From Actinomycetota bacterium (GTDB lineage: Bacteria > Actinomycetota > UBA4738), in the NCBI GenBank assembly GCA_013816105.1, contig JACDEY010000096.1, forward strand, positions 1 through 5,301: a DNA stretch of 5,301 bases. The letters run 5' to 3'. The first letter of the stretch is position 1. Each line of letters begins with the position of its first letter. Shown one piece after another: positions 1 to 5,301 of this stretch. Made by a program: the position numbers and the translations under genes. The notes beneath the pieces are model-generated. The model saw only the letters and a program-made list of their open reading frames with translations. It was not told where the DNA came from and did no database searches.

Positions 1-1
1 G

Positions 2-244
2 GCCCGCGACGCGGACCTGCTGCTCTCGGAGGCGACCTGGCTGGAGGTTCCGGGCGGCGCGGAGCCTCTGCATCTCACGGCCGGGCAGGCGGGGGAGCAT
101 GCGGCTCGAGCGGGCGCCGCAGAGCTTGTAATCACACACGTGCGCTGGATGAACACGGATCGGGACGGAGGCCTCGAGCGCGCCTCTACGGCATTCGGCA
201 AGCCGGTGACGCTTGCCGAGGAAGGGACAAGGGTGACGCTGTGA
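2..244 (+). CDS. MBL-fold metallo-hydrolase, 3' end only (Rv1339-like)
   Basis: This is the last 80 residues of a gene whose start lies before the window. The visible part begins [13 protein letters not shown], continues with [15 protein letters not shown] and then LVITHV. This resembles the C-terminal part of RNase Z-like metallo-beta-lactamase-fold hydrolases, where the aspartate-containing GDT motif lies just upstream (outside the window) and the histidine of the L-V-x-T-H motif is a metal ligand. In actinobacteria a gene of this family usually precedes rph and rdgB; the M. tuberculosis member, Rv1339, has been reported as an atypical cyclic-AMP phosphodiesterase. That function is transferred by synteny and family only. 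The TGA stop overlaps the GTG start of rph by four bases (GTGA), which indicates coupled translation. The main metal-binding HxHxDH motif cannot be seen here, so the exact activity remains open. Confidence 0.8.
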   Translation, partial: ARDADLLLSEATWLEVPGGAEPLHLTAGQAGEHAARAGAAELVITHVRWMNTDRDGGLERASTAFGKPVTLAEEGTRVTL

Positions 245-972
245 AGGAGCCGATCCTCCGCACAGACGGGCGCGGCCCGGCCGACCTTCGGCCGCTCAAA
301 GTGGAGATGGGCTATCTCGAATGGGCGGAAGGCTCTGCGCTGCTCGAGATGGGGAAGACCAGGGTGCTCGCGGCGGCGTCCTACGAGCCGAAGGTCCCCC
401 GGTTCCTGCAGGGCACGGGGAGCGGGTGGGTCTCGGCCGAGTACTCGATGTTGCCGCGCTCGACTGCCGTTCGAACCCCGCGCGAGATCCAGTCGGGCCG
501 ACCCTCGGGTCGGACGCAGGAGATCCAGAGGCTGATCGGACGTTCGCTTCGGTCCGTGACGACGCTCGGCGACATGGGGGAGGGGACCATCTGGGTCGAC
601 TGCGACATCCTGCAGGCCGACGGGGGAACGCGCACGGCGTCCATCACGGCCGGCTATCTGGCCCTCGCACAGGCCATTCGAGGCCTCCGTGAGCAGGGGA
701 GCGTTTCCAAGGAGGTCCTCGCGGATTCCGTGGCGGCCGTCAGCGTCGGGCTGATCGGGGAAGAGCTCTTCCTCGATCTCTCGTACGAGGAGGACTCCCG
801 CGCGGAGGTGGACTTCAACGTCGTCATGACGGGGAGCGGTGGGTTGGTGGAGGTCCAGGGGACCGCGGAGGGAACGCCGTTCTCGAGAGATCAGCTCGAC
901 GCGCTCCTCGACCTCGCGGGGGATGGGATCGAGCGGCTGACCGAGTTCCAGCGCCAGGTGCTGGCCGGCTGA
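241..972 (+). CDS. rph: Ribonuclease PH
   Basis: RNase PH is a phosphate-dependent 3'-to-5' exoribonuclease that trims the 3' ends of tRNA precursors and other structured RNAs, working as a hexameric ring in the cytoplasm. The 243-residue product has the family's usual length and is complete. Visible signatures are [13 protein letters not shown] near the N-terminus (residues 7-19), [15 protein letters not shown] (29-43), the phosphate/RNA-binding stretch [16 protein letters not shown] (89-104), [17 protein letters not shown] (120-136) with the GGTR motif at 128-131, and VDFNVVMTG followed by [12 protein letters not shown] near the C-terminus. No key residue appears to be missing. The GTG start overlaps the stop of the upstream hydrolase by four bases, and a purine-rich AAGGG lies about 7 bases before it. 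The rdgB start follows 5 bases after the stop. The hydrolase-rph-rdgB order is common in actinobacteria. Confidence 0.97.
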   Translation: MKEPILRTDGRGPADLRPLKVEMGYLEWAEGSALLEMGKTRVLAAASYEPKVPRFLQGTGSGWVSAEYSMLPRSTAVRTPREIQSGRPSGRTQEIQRLIGRSLRSVTTLGDMGEGTIWVDCDILQADGGTRTASITAGYLALAQAIRGLREQGSVSKEVLADSVAAVSVGLIGEELFLDLSYEEDSRAEVDFNVVMTGSGGLVEVQGTAEGTPFSRDQLDALLDLAGDGIERLTEFQRQVLAG

Positions 973-977
973 CGGGC

Positions 978-1625
978 GTGGCCGCCCCTCGCCCCGCCGT
1001 CGCCCTCGCGACCCGAAACTCCGGCAAGGTTCGCGAGATCCTCGAGATCTGCGCGGACTGGCCGGTGCGGTGGGTGACGTATCGCGACGCGCCCTGGCCG
1101 GAGGTCGAGGAGTCTGGGAAGAGCTACCTGGAGAACGCGGGCCTCAAGGCCACGGCCGTCGCCGATGCCCTCGGGATTCCCGCGATCGCCGACGACTCCG
1201 GGATCGAGGTGGACGCGCTCGGCGGCGAGCCCGGCCCGCGATCCGCCCGCTTCGCCGGCCCCGCCCCGAAGGAGGCCGAGAACCTCCGATTTCTCCTCGA
1301 ACGGCTGCGCGCCGTGCCCGAGGAATCCAGGACGGCCCGGTACCGATGCGTGGCCGTATACGCGCGGCCGGGAGCCCAGATCCACTCTGCGGAAGCGACG
1401 TGCGAGGGGCGCCTTCTCTTCGAGCCGCGCGGATCCGGCGGCTTCGGATACGATCCCGTATTCGTCCCCCGGGGCCACCACCGAACCATGGCGGAGCTAC
1501 GGCCCGACGATAAGAACGCCATCAGTCACCGTGGAAAGGCGCTTCGAGCGCTTCGCGATATGCTCGGCGCGGACTTTCCGATGTTCGCTTCCGATCCGTG
1601 TGAGGAGGGCCATGAGTCGCGTTGA
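978..1625 (+). CDS. rdgB: RdgB/HAM1 noncanonical purine NTP pyrophosphatase (XTP/dITP diphosphatase)
   Basis: This enzyme hydrolyses dITP, XTP and related deaminated purine nucleoside triphosphates to monophosphate and pyrophosphate, keeping them out of DNA and RNA. The 215-residue product shows the family motifs in order: the nucleotide-binding ATRNSGKVREI (residues 11-21), SYLENAGLKA (49-58), ADDSGIEVDALGGEPG (71-86) holding the presumed catalytic aspartate, SARFAG (89-94), GGFGYDPVF (154-162) and KNAISHRGKAL (179-189) near the end. All are intact. The GTG start at 978 is 5 bases after the rph stop; no strong Shine-Dalgarno is visible, so translation is probably coupled to rph. It is the only plausible start ahead of the N-terminal nucleotide-binding motif. 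The 3' end runs 14 bases into the next gene, and the last dozen or so residues, coming after the conserved core, look like poorly conserved tail. Confidence 0.96.
   Translation: MAAPRPAVALATRNSGKVREILEICADWPVRWVTYRDAPWPEVEESGKSYLENAGLKATAVADALGIPAIADDSGIEVDALGGEPGPRSARFAGPAPKEAENLRFLLERLRAVPEESRTARYRCVAVYARPGAQIHSAEATCEGRLLFEPRGSGGFGYDPVFVPRGHHRTMAELRPDDKNAISHRGKALRALRDMLGADFPMFASDPCEEGHESR
1603..1608 (+). promoter_or_regulatory. Ribosome binding site that fixes the DUF885 start
   Basis: AGGAGG lies inside the 3' end of rdgB, 3 bases before the ATG at 1612. The spacing is short, but the match to the Shine-Dalgarno consensus is full and the protein similarity begins right after this ATG. It supports start 1612 over the much longer upstream extension of the same frame, which is only a shadow of rdgB. 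Confidence 0.65.
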
Positions 1626-3273
1626 CGTTGACTGGCGAGCCGTGGTCGATGGCTATTGGGAGAAGCTACTGGCGTTGGAGCCGGTGCTGGCCACGGAGGT
1701 CGGCGACGAGCGTTTCGACGACCGGCTGGCCGATCCGAGCGAGGCCGGTCGGGACCGGCGGGGGCAGGTCCAACGGGCGGCCCTGCAGGACCTGGAGGCC
1801 ATCGACCGTTCGGGGCTCGATCTCGTCGGCAGGACCACCCTCGACGTCATGGAAGCCATCGCGCTTCGAGACCTGGCCGCGCTCGAGCACCGGACCGATC
1901 GGTTTCAGGTCGTGAGCCACCTCTGGGGTCCCGGAACGCTGCTCGCAGACCTCGGGTCGTTGCAGAGAGCCGACACGCAGGAGCGGCGGGACCGATACTT
2001 CGCCCGCCTGTCGGCCGTTCCCGCTTACCTCGAGGCCTGCGCGGAGGTGGCGGAGGACTCGGCCCGCGCTGGCCAAACGGTTCCGGTCGTCGTCATCGAG
2101 CGGACGATCGCACAGATCGAGCGGCTGGTGGAGCTGTCCTTCGACGACGCCCCGCTCGCCACCCCGCTACGGGACGCGCCCGAAGCCGAGCGCGACAGGT
2201 TTGCCGGACTCATGCGCGAGGTCCTGTGGCCCGCCTACCTGCGCTTCCTCGACACCCTCCGGGCGTATCGCCCGCACGCCCGTGAGTCGCTCGGGCTCTG
2301 CGGACTGCCCAACGGCGAGGAGATGTACGCGGCCGAGATCCGGGCATGGACGACGTTGGAGCTGGAGCCCAGGCGCGTTCACGAGATGGGAGTGGAAGAT
2401 CTGGAGCGGATCCAGGAGGAGCGCCGGCGGATTGCGCGAAGCCTCGGCCACGCGGATCCCGAGGCCGCCGTCCGGGAGCACCAGGCCAGCGGACGCAACA
2501 CCGCGGGCTCTCGAGAGGAGGTGGTTCGCCTCGCGGAGGAGCAGGTGCAACGCGGATGGGAGGCCGCCCCTCGGTTCTTCGGCCGGATGCCCCGCGCCAA
2601 TTGCCAGGTCCGGCCGATCGAGGAGTACCGCGAGGCGGACATGCCCTTCGCCTTCTACCAGGGACCGACCGAGGACGGCGACCGCCCGGGCGTCTACTAC
2701 GTGAACACCTCGGACCTGTCCGAGCGCCCGCTCCACCACCTGGCGACCACGACGTACCATGAGGCGAACCCGGGGCACCACTTCCAGGTGTCGATCGAGC
2801 AGGAGATGGGTGAGCGACCCCCGCTTCGCCGGTTCGGGGGGATCCTGGCCGGCAGCGCTTTCATCGAGGGCTGGGGGCTCTACAGCGAGCGGCTTGCGGA
2901 CGAGATGGGCCTCTTCCTGGATGACTACGAGAGACTAGGGATGCTGGACGCGCAGGCGTTCCGGGCTGGAAGGCTAGTCGTCGACACGGGCATTCACGCC
3001 TTTGGATGGGACCGCGAGCGAGCCATCGAGCAGATGGTGGCGACCGGTGCACCCCGGCTGGATTCCAGCATCGAGGTGGATCGCTATATCTCTCTACCGG
3101 GGCAGGCCCTCTCCTACAAGATCGGGCAGTTCGAGATCGAGCGATGGCGCGCGGACGCAGAGAAGCGGGCCGGCACCTCGTTCTCCCTGAGGGACTTCCA
3201 CGACAAGCTTCTCGCCGTGGGGTCGTTGCCGCTCGAGGCCGTCGCGCGGGAGCTCGAGTCCGACTCCCCGTAG
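1612..3273 (+). CDS. DUF885 family protein, putative zinc metallopeptidase
   Basis: This 553-residue protein, of typical length for the family, belongs to DUF885, a widespread and poorly characterised group with metallopeptidase-like motifs. Its signature HEANPGHH lies at residues 383-390, followed by EGWGLYSERLADEMG from residue 419; the histidines and glutamates there are the likely metal ligands and catalytic residues. The spacing is HExxPGHH rather than the classical HExxH. Near the C-terminus are LPGQALSYKIGQ (PGQ at 496-498) and a FHDKLL...GSLPLEAV segment, also typical of the family. The N-terminus (MSRVDVDWRAVV) has no signal peptide, so the protein is probably cytoplasmic, whereas some family members are exported. 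The ATG start overlaps the end of rdgB by 14 bases, making this the last gene of the operon. Its substrate is unknown; peptidase activity is inferred from motifs. The same open frame extends upstream to about 1165, but that part is an out-of-frame reading of rdgB. Confidence 0.9.
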   Translation: MSRVDVDWRAVVDGYWEKLLALEPVLATEVGDERFDDRLADPSEAGRDRRGQVQRAALQDLEAIDRSGLDLVGRTTLDVMEAIALRDLAALEHRTDRFQVVSHLWGPGTLLADLGSLQRADTQERRDRYFARLSAVPAYLEACAEVAEDSARAGQTVPVVVIERTIAQIERLVELSFDDAPLATPLRDAPEAERDRFAGLMREVLWPAYLRFLDTLRAYRPHARESLGLCGLPNGEEMYAAEIRAWTTLELEPRRVHEMGVEDLERIQEERRRIARSLGHADPEAAVREHQASGRNTAGSREEVVRLAEEQVQRGWEAAPRFFGRMPRANCQVRPIEEYREADMPFAFYQGPTEDGDRPGVYYVNTSDLSERPLHHLATTTYHEANPGHHFQVSIEQEMGERPPLRRFGGILAGSAFIEGWGLYSERLADEMGLFLDDYERLGMLDAQAFRAGRLVVDTGIHAFGWDRERAIEQMVATGAPRLDSSIEVDRYISLPGQALSYKIGQFEIERWRADAEKRAGTSFSLRDFHDKLLAVGSLPLEAVARELESDSP

Positions 3274-3278
3274 AGCCG

Positions 3279-3815
3279 TCAGTCCTCGCAGCCCACCCCG
3301 TCGTGGTCCGGGTCGAGACGATGGCGATCCGGCGGTAGCACCTCGAAGCCCTTGTTCGGGCGCAGGTCGTGGCACCTGACGTCGGGCCCGAAGGGCGCGA
3401 TGCAGAGGGTCGGATAAGACGGGTCGCAGGCCGGCGGGTCCGCCGTCGTCACCGTGACCACCTGGCCCGGCTTCACGAGGGCGCCCGGCTTCGGGGTCTG
3501 GGAGACCACGGTCCCCGGAAGAAACTCCGTCGTGGTCGTCTGCACGACCTTCAACTCCACCTTCAATCCCTCAAGGAGCACCCTCGCCACGTCCACGTGG
3601 CGGTACAAGAGCTCGGGAAGGGGGTTTCCGACCGGGCTCGCGGGCGCGCTGGCCGAGGAGCTCGACGAGACGGATGGGGAGGCCCCGCTGGGGGTCGGGT
3701 CCGCGGAAGGGGTTGCGGCGCCGTCAGCGGCCGAGGTCCCGGAATCCGCACAACCGGCCGAAAGCAGTAGGGCGGTCGCGACGGCAAAGCGGATCGCGGT
3801 GTGCTTGCCGATCAT
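3279..3815 (-). CDS. Secreted lipoprotein with a PASTA-type domain and an Excalibur-like calcium-binding tail
   Basis: The 178-residue product starts with a lipoprotein signal peptide: positively charged MIGKHTAIR, a hydrophobic core, and lipobox LSAGC with the presumed lipidated cysteine at residue 22. A low-complexity Ser/Ala/Pro/Thr linker spans about 23-63. Residues 65-125 read as one PASTA domain, with LLEGLKVEL, then PGTVVSQTPKPGALVKPGQVVTVT; PASTA domains are known from penicillin-binding proteins and Ser/Thr kinases that sense peptidoglycan. Residues 130-178 have four cysteines (130, 138, 148, 176) and end in LDPDHDGVGCED, matching the DxDxDGxxCE loop of Excalibur domains, which bind calcium. 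It is therefore likely anchored outside the membrane, near the cell wall. No enzyme domain is visible and its function is unknown. The stop lies 5 bases from the stop of the convergent DUF885 gene. The permease gene ends 67 bases upstream on the same strand. Confidence 0.85.
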   Translation of the reverse strand: MIGKHTAIRFAVATALLLSAGCADSGTSAADGAATPSADPTPSGASPSVSSSSSASAPASPVGNPLPELLYRHVDVARVLLEGLKVELKVVQTTTTEFLPGTVVSQTPKPGALVKPGQVVTVTTADPPACDPSYPTLCIAPFGPDVRCHDLRPNKGFEVLPPDRHRLDPDHDGVGCED

Positions 3816-3826
3816 CGGAGCGCGAT

Positions 3827-3832
3827 ACCTCC
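3827..3832 (-). promoter_or_regulatory. Ribosome binding site of the lipoprotein gene
   Basis: On the minus strand this reads GGAGGT, 11 bases before the ATG at 3815. The spacing is slightly long but the consensus match is good, and the following signal peptide supports the start. It sits inside the 10-base palindrome CCTCCGGAGG (3828-3837), so a small hairpin could partly mask it. Confidence 0.5.
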
Positions 3833-3870
3833 GGAGGGGCCGAACAATCTCAGGCGCCTACGGTACTAGA

Positions 3871-3884
3871 GAAGCCGAAGCCTC
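3871..3884 (-). terminator. Small hairpin at the permease stop codon, possible weak terminator
   Basis: On the minus strand the sequence GAGGC-TTCG-GCTTC can form a five-pair stem (one G-U pair) closed by a stable UUCG tetraloop. It overlaps the TGA stop of the permease gene. No run of T residues follows, so it is not a convincing intrinsic terminator; it could instead be an RNA processing or stability element, or chance. The rest of the 67-base gap to the lipoprotein gene (3816-3882) shows no promoter that I can call with confidence. Confidence 0.2.
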
Positions 3885-5187
3885 ACGGCGCCGCGGTATG
3901 AAACTCCCGCTTGACGGGGTCTCGCTCCGGTCCGGCCGGCGCCGGCAAAGTCCCTTGCCTGAGCTGATACGGCACGCTCGACAGGACGACCCGCGGCTCG
4001 AACAGCAAGAGACGCTTGATGAACACGGCCCGCTGGTTGTGCAGTAGCCGATGCCACCATCTGGACGGCACCAGCTCCGGGATGATTACGGCCGCCACCG
4101 AACCCATACCGGCGGTGCTTCGAGCCACCTCCTCCAGGATGGGGCTCGTCAGATCCCGGAACGTGGCCTCGGCGATCTCGAGTGGGATCGGGATACGGTG
4201 CCGCCCCCATTCATCGATGATGTCGCCGACCGCACCGGGGTCGAAGGCGAAGTGCACGGCGCGGATGTCGGTTGGCCGGAGGGATCGGGCGAAGTTGACC
4301 GCCCGGATGACGCCATCGTGCACGGAGGACACGAACAGGATCGCCTCGAGCCGTCCAGGAATGAGTGGCCTCGCGTCCACGCCCTGCGGCTGCCCATGAA
4401 CCTCGAGCACCGGAACGTCCGTGATGACCGCCTGCGGCTCCTTCAAGAGACGGAGCTTCAGCAGGAATGCCGAGGTTCGCAGGGCCGCCACCAGGGATCG
4501 CTTGGGGAGGACCTCCGGGATGACGACGTTGACGAAGTCGTTGGGCCGGCGGGGGATGGACCGCACGTAGTCGATCACCGCGGATACGGTGCCCCGGGCG
4601 CCCGGCACCACCACGAGGTCCGCGTCGGTGCGGGAGAACGCCTTCCAGTCCCTCACCACCTGGTCGGTGGTGGTCCCATTCCGGACGTGGATGGCCCGAA
4701 AGTCGTTCCCTGCGAAGGATCGGATGTACCCGATGGCCTCCGCCGTGGCGGCATCGAGACGCTGGACTTGGAGCACCACGATGTTCGCACCCGGCTCCGA
4801 GAAGGACTCTCCACCTCGATCGCGCTGCCGCTCGACCGTCATGTAATGCCGGTGGATCGCGTAGAAACCCGCGATGATCACCGGCATCGCGGCGATCACG
4901 ATCCAGGCGCCGTGGACGAACTTCGTCTCGACCACCACGATCAACACGGTGGCCGTCGCCAGCGCCCCGACGGCGTTGATGAGGAGGCTCCGCTGCCACC
5001 CCCGCGCCTCCTTGGTGCCCCTCCGGCGAACCTTCAACCAATGCCGCACCATGCCCGCCTGGGACAGCGTGAAGGACGTGAAGACCCCGACGACGTAGAG
5101 CTGGATCAACTGCGAAAGGCTTGCGTCGAAGGCGTAGATCAGGAGAGAGGCCAGGAAAGCGAGGACGATCACCCCGTTCGAGAACAC
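3883..5187 (-). CDS. APC-superfamily permease (KimA/YdaO type), C-terminal part downstream of a frame break
   Basis: This frame encodes 434 residues from a GTG at 5187, but the GTG is probably not the true start: in-frame coding-like sequence (NRGDRL) precedes it, and the upstream membrane part is in another frame. Four membrane segments are visible at about residues 5-20, 27-46, 67-86 and 94-112, including QLYVVGVFTSFTLSQAGMVRHW, a hallmark of the large APC permeases related to Bacillus KimA/YdaO. KimA is a potassium importer; other relatives are only annotated as amino acid permeases, so the substrate is unknown. Residues 135-409 form a cytoplasmic region of two similar alpha/beta units resembling universal-stress-protein folds, each ending in an IPE...P...EP...VP pattern. 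The tail (410-434) is hydrophilic. The gene lies 67 bases upstream of the lipoprotein gene on the same strand and runs off the window's right edge. Confidence 0.85.
   Translation of the reverse strand: MFSNGVIVLAFLASLLIYAFDASLSQLIQLYVVGVFTSFTLSQAGMVRHWLKVRRRGTKEARGWQRSLLINAVGALATATVLIVVVETKFVHGAWIVIAAMPVIIAGFYAIHRHYMTVERQRDRGGESFSEPGANIVVLQVQRLDAATAEAIGYIRSFAGNDFRAIHVRNGTTTDQVVRDWKAFSRTDADLVVVPGARGTVSAVIDYVRSIPRRPNDFVNVVIPEVLPKRSLVAALRTSAFLLKLRLLKEPQAVITDVPVLEVHGQPQGVDARPLIPGRLEAILFVSSVHDGVIRAVNFARSLRPTDIRAVHFAFDPGAVGDIIDEWGRHRIPIPLEIAEATFRDLTSPILEEVARSTAGMGSVAAVIIPELVPSRWWHRLLHNQRAVFIKRLLLFEPRVVLSSVPYQLRQGTLPAPAGPERDPVKREFHTAAP
3961..4350 (-). other. Second USP-like cytoplasmic unit of the permease
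   Basis: This covers residues 280-409 counted from the GTG at 5187. It starts with EAILFVSSVHDGVIRAVNFA, has strand-like IRAVHFAF, and ends with VIIPELVP followed by LLLFEPRVVLSSVP. These end motifs match those of the first unit at nearly the same spacing, which indicates an internal duplication. Confidence 0.55.
4399..4785 (-). other. First USP-like cytoplasmic unit of the permease
   Basis: This covers residues 135-263 counted from the GTG at 5187. It begins with a hydrophobic beta-strand-like NIVVLQVQRLD, has a second strand FRAIHV and a third DLVVVPG, and ends with VVIPEVLP, then a helix-like stretch and LLKEPQAVITDVP. The alternating strand/helix pattern suggests a universal-stress-protein-like fold. 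The fold is inferred from pattern alone. Confidence 0.55.
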
Positions 5188-5206
5188 CAGGCGGTCCCCC
5201 CGGTTG

Positions 5207-5299
5207 CGGGCACCCGGCGAGAGCGCATCGGGCCAGACCCGTGCCGATCAGCAGGAGGATCGAAAGAATGAATCCATAGGTTGGGAACGCGAAGACCGT
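5207..5299 (-). pseudogene. Upstream part of the same permease in a different frame (frameshifted, cut by the window edge)
   Basis: The minus-strand frame starting at 5299 reads TVFAFPTYGFILSILLLIGT and then GLARCALAG, a clear membrane helix of the kind that precedes the NRGDRLVFSNG segment in APC permeases. The downstream frame has a TGA at 5248-5250 and no helix here, so the protein-like signal switches frame between about 5206 and 5247. Going from this frame to the downstream one requires skipping one base (or restoring two). The upstream frame itself stays open far beyond this point, but its later translation is not permease-like. The true start of the gene is outside the window. Confidence 0.65.
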
Positions 5300-5301
5300 T
5301 C

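Noticed and set aside
891..1481. A 196-codon minus-strand open frame across the rph-rdgB junction
   Set aside because: It lies opposite two confidently identified genes and has a low-complexity, Arg/Gly-rich translation without a domain.
1165..1611. An N-terminal extension of the DUF885 frame by about 149 codons
   Set aside because: The extension is Pro/Arg/Ser-rich and overlaps the well-supported rdgB frame. The AGGAGG and ATG at 1612 mark the likely start.
3271..3300. A bidirectional terminator between the convergent DUF885 and lipoprotein genes
   Set aside because: The stops are only 5 bases apart and I found no clear stem-loop followed by T residues on either strand.
3828..3837. The palindrome CCTCCGGAGG as a possible operator
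   Set aside because: It is only 10 bases long, contains the Shine-Dalgarno sequence, and such short GC palindromes are expected by chance in this composition.
4211..5041. A 276-codon minus-strand frame within the permease gene
   Set aside because: It is the continuation of the upstream permease frame after the frame break, but here its translation is Arg/Gly/His-rich and not permease-like, while the other frame carries the real protein.
5196..5201. The six-C run as a programmed frameshift or phase-variation site
   Set aside because: The run is short, and the protein reads NRGDR through it in the downstream frame, so the frame change seems to lie elsewhere. No slippery motif or stimulatory structure was recognised.
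4051..5271. A 406-codon open frame on the plus strand, opposite the permease gene
   Set aside because: Its translation is rich in Arg, Asp, His and Gly with no recognisable domain, typical of an antisense shadow in GC-rich DNA. The minus strand there encodes clear membrane segments and conserved-looking permease motifs.

Overview
The window is GC-rich and densely coding, with GTG as well as ATG starts and G/C-biased third positions. The gene order and protein families suggest a high-GC Gram-positive bacterium, most likely an actinobacterium; the exact lineage cannot be told from this sequence alone. The left half carries a tightly packed plus-strand operon: the 3' end of a metallo-beta-lactamase-fold hydrolase, then RNase PH (rph), the RdgB/HAM1 noncanonical-purine NTP pyrophosphatase (rdgB), and a DUF885 metallopeptidase-like protein. 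The first three follow the order of Mycobacterium tuberculosis Rv1339-Rv1340-Rv1341, recalled from general knowledge. Neighbouring genes overlap by 4 bases, sit 5 bases apart, or overlap by 14 bases, so translational coupling is likely.

The DUF885 gene meets a minus-strand gene tail to tail with only 5 bases between the stop codons. That gene encodes a small secreted lipoprotein: a lipobox signal peptide, a Ser/Ala/Pro-rich linker, one PASTA-type domain, and a cysteine-containing Excalibur-like calcium-binding tail. This combination supports a Gram-positive, probably actinobacterial, cell envelope.

The right quarter, also on the minus strand, holds the C-terminal part of a large APC-superfamily permease of the KimA/YdaO type. 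Visible are four membrane segments followed by a cytoplasmic region made of two similar alpha/beta units. The gene runs off the right edge. Close to that edge the homologous-looking protein switches reading frame, so the copy as given is frameshifted, through either an assembly error or a real lesion.

Most genes are ordinary housekeeping or envelope genes. I see no mobile element, CRISPR array, rRNA or tRNA, and no clearly new multi-gene system. The points most worth a second look are the permease frame break, the duplicated cytoplasmic unit of the permease, the PASTA-Excalibur lipoprotein, and the coupling of an uncharacterised DUF885 protein to rdgB.
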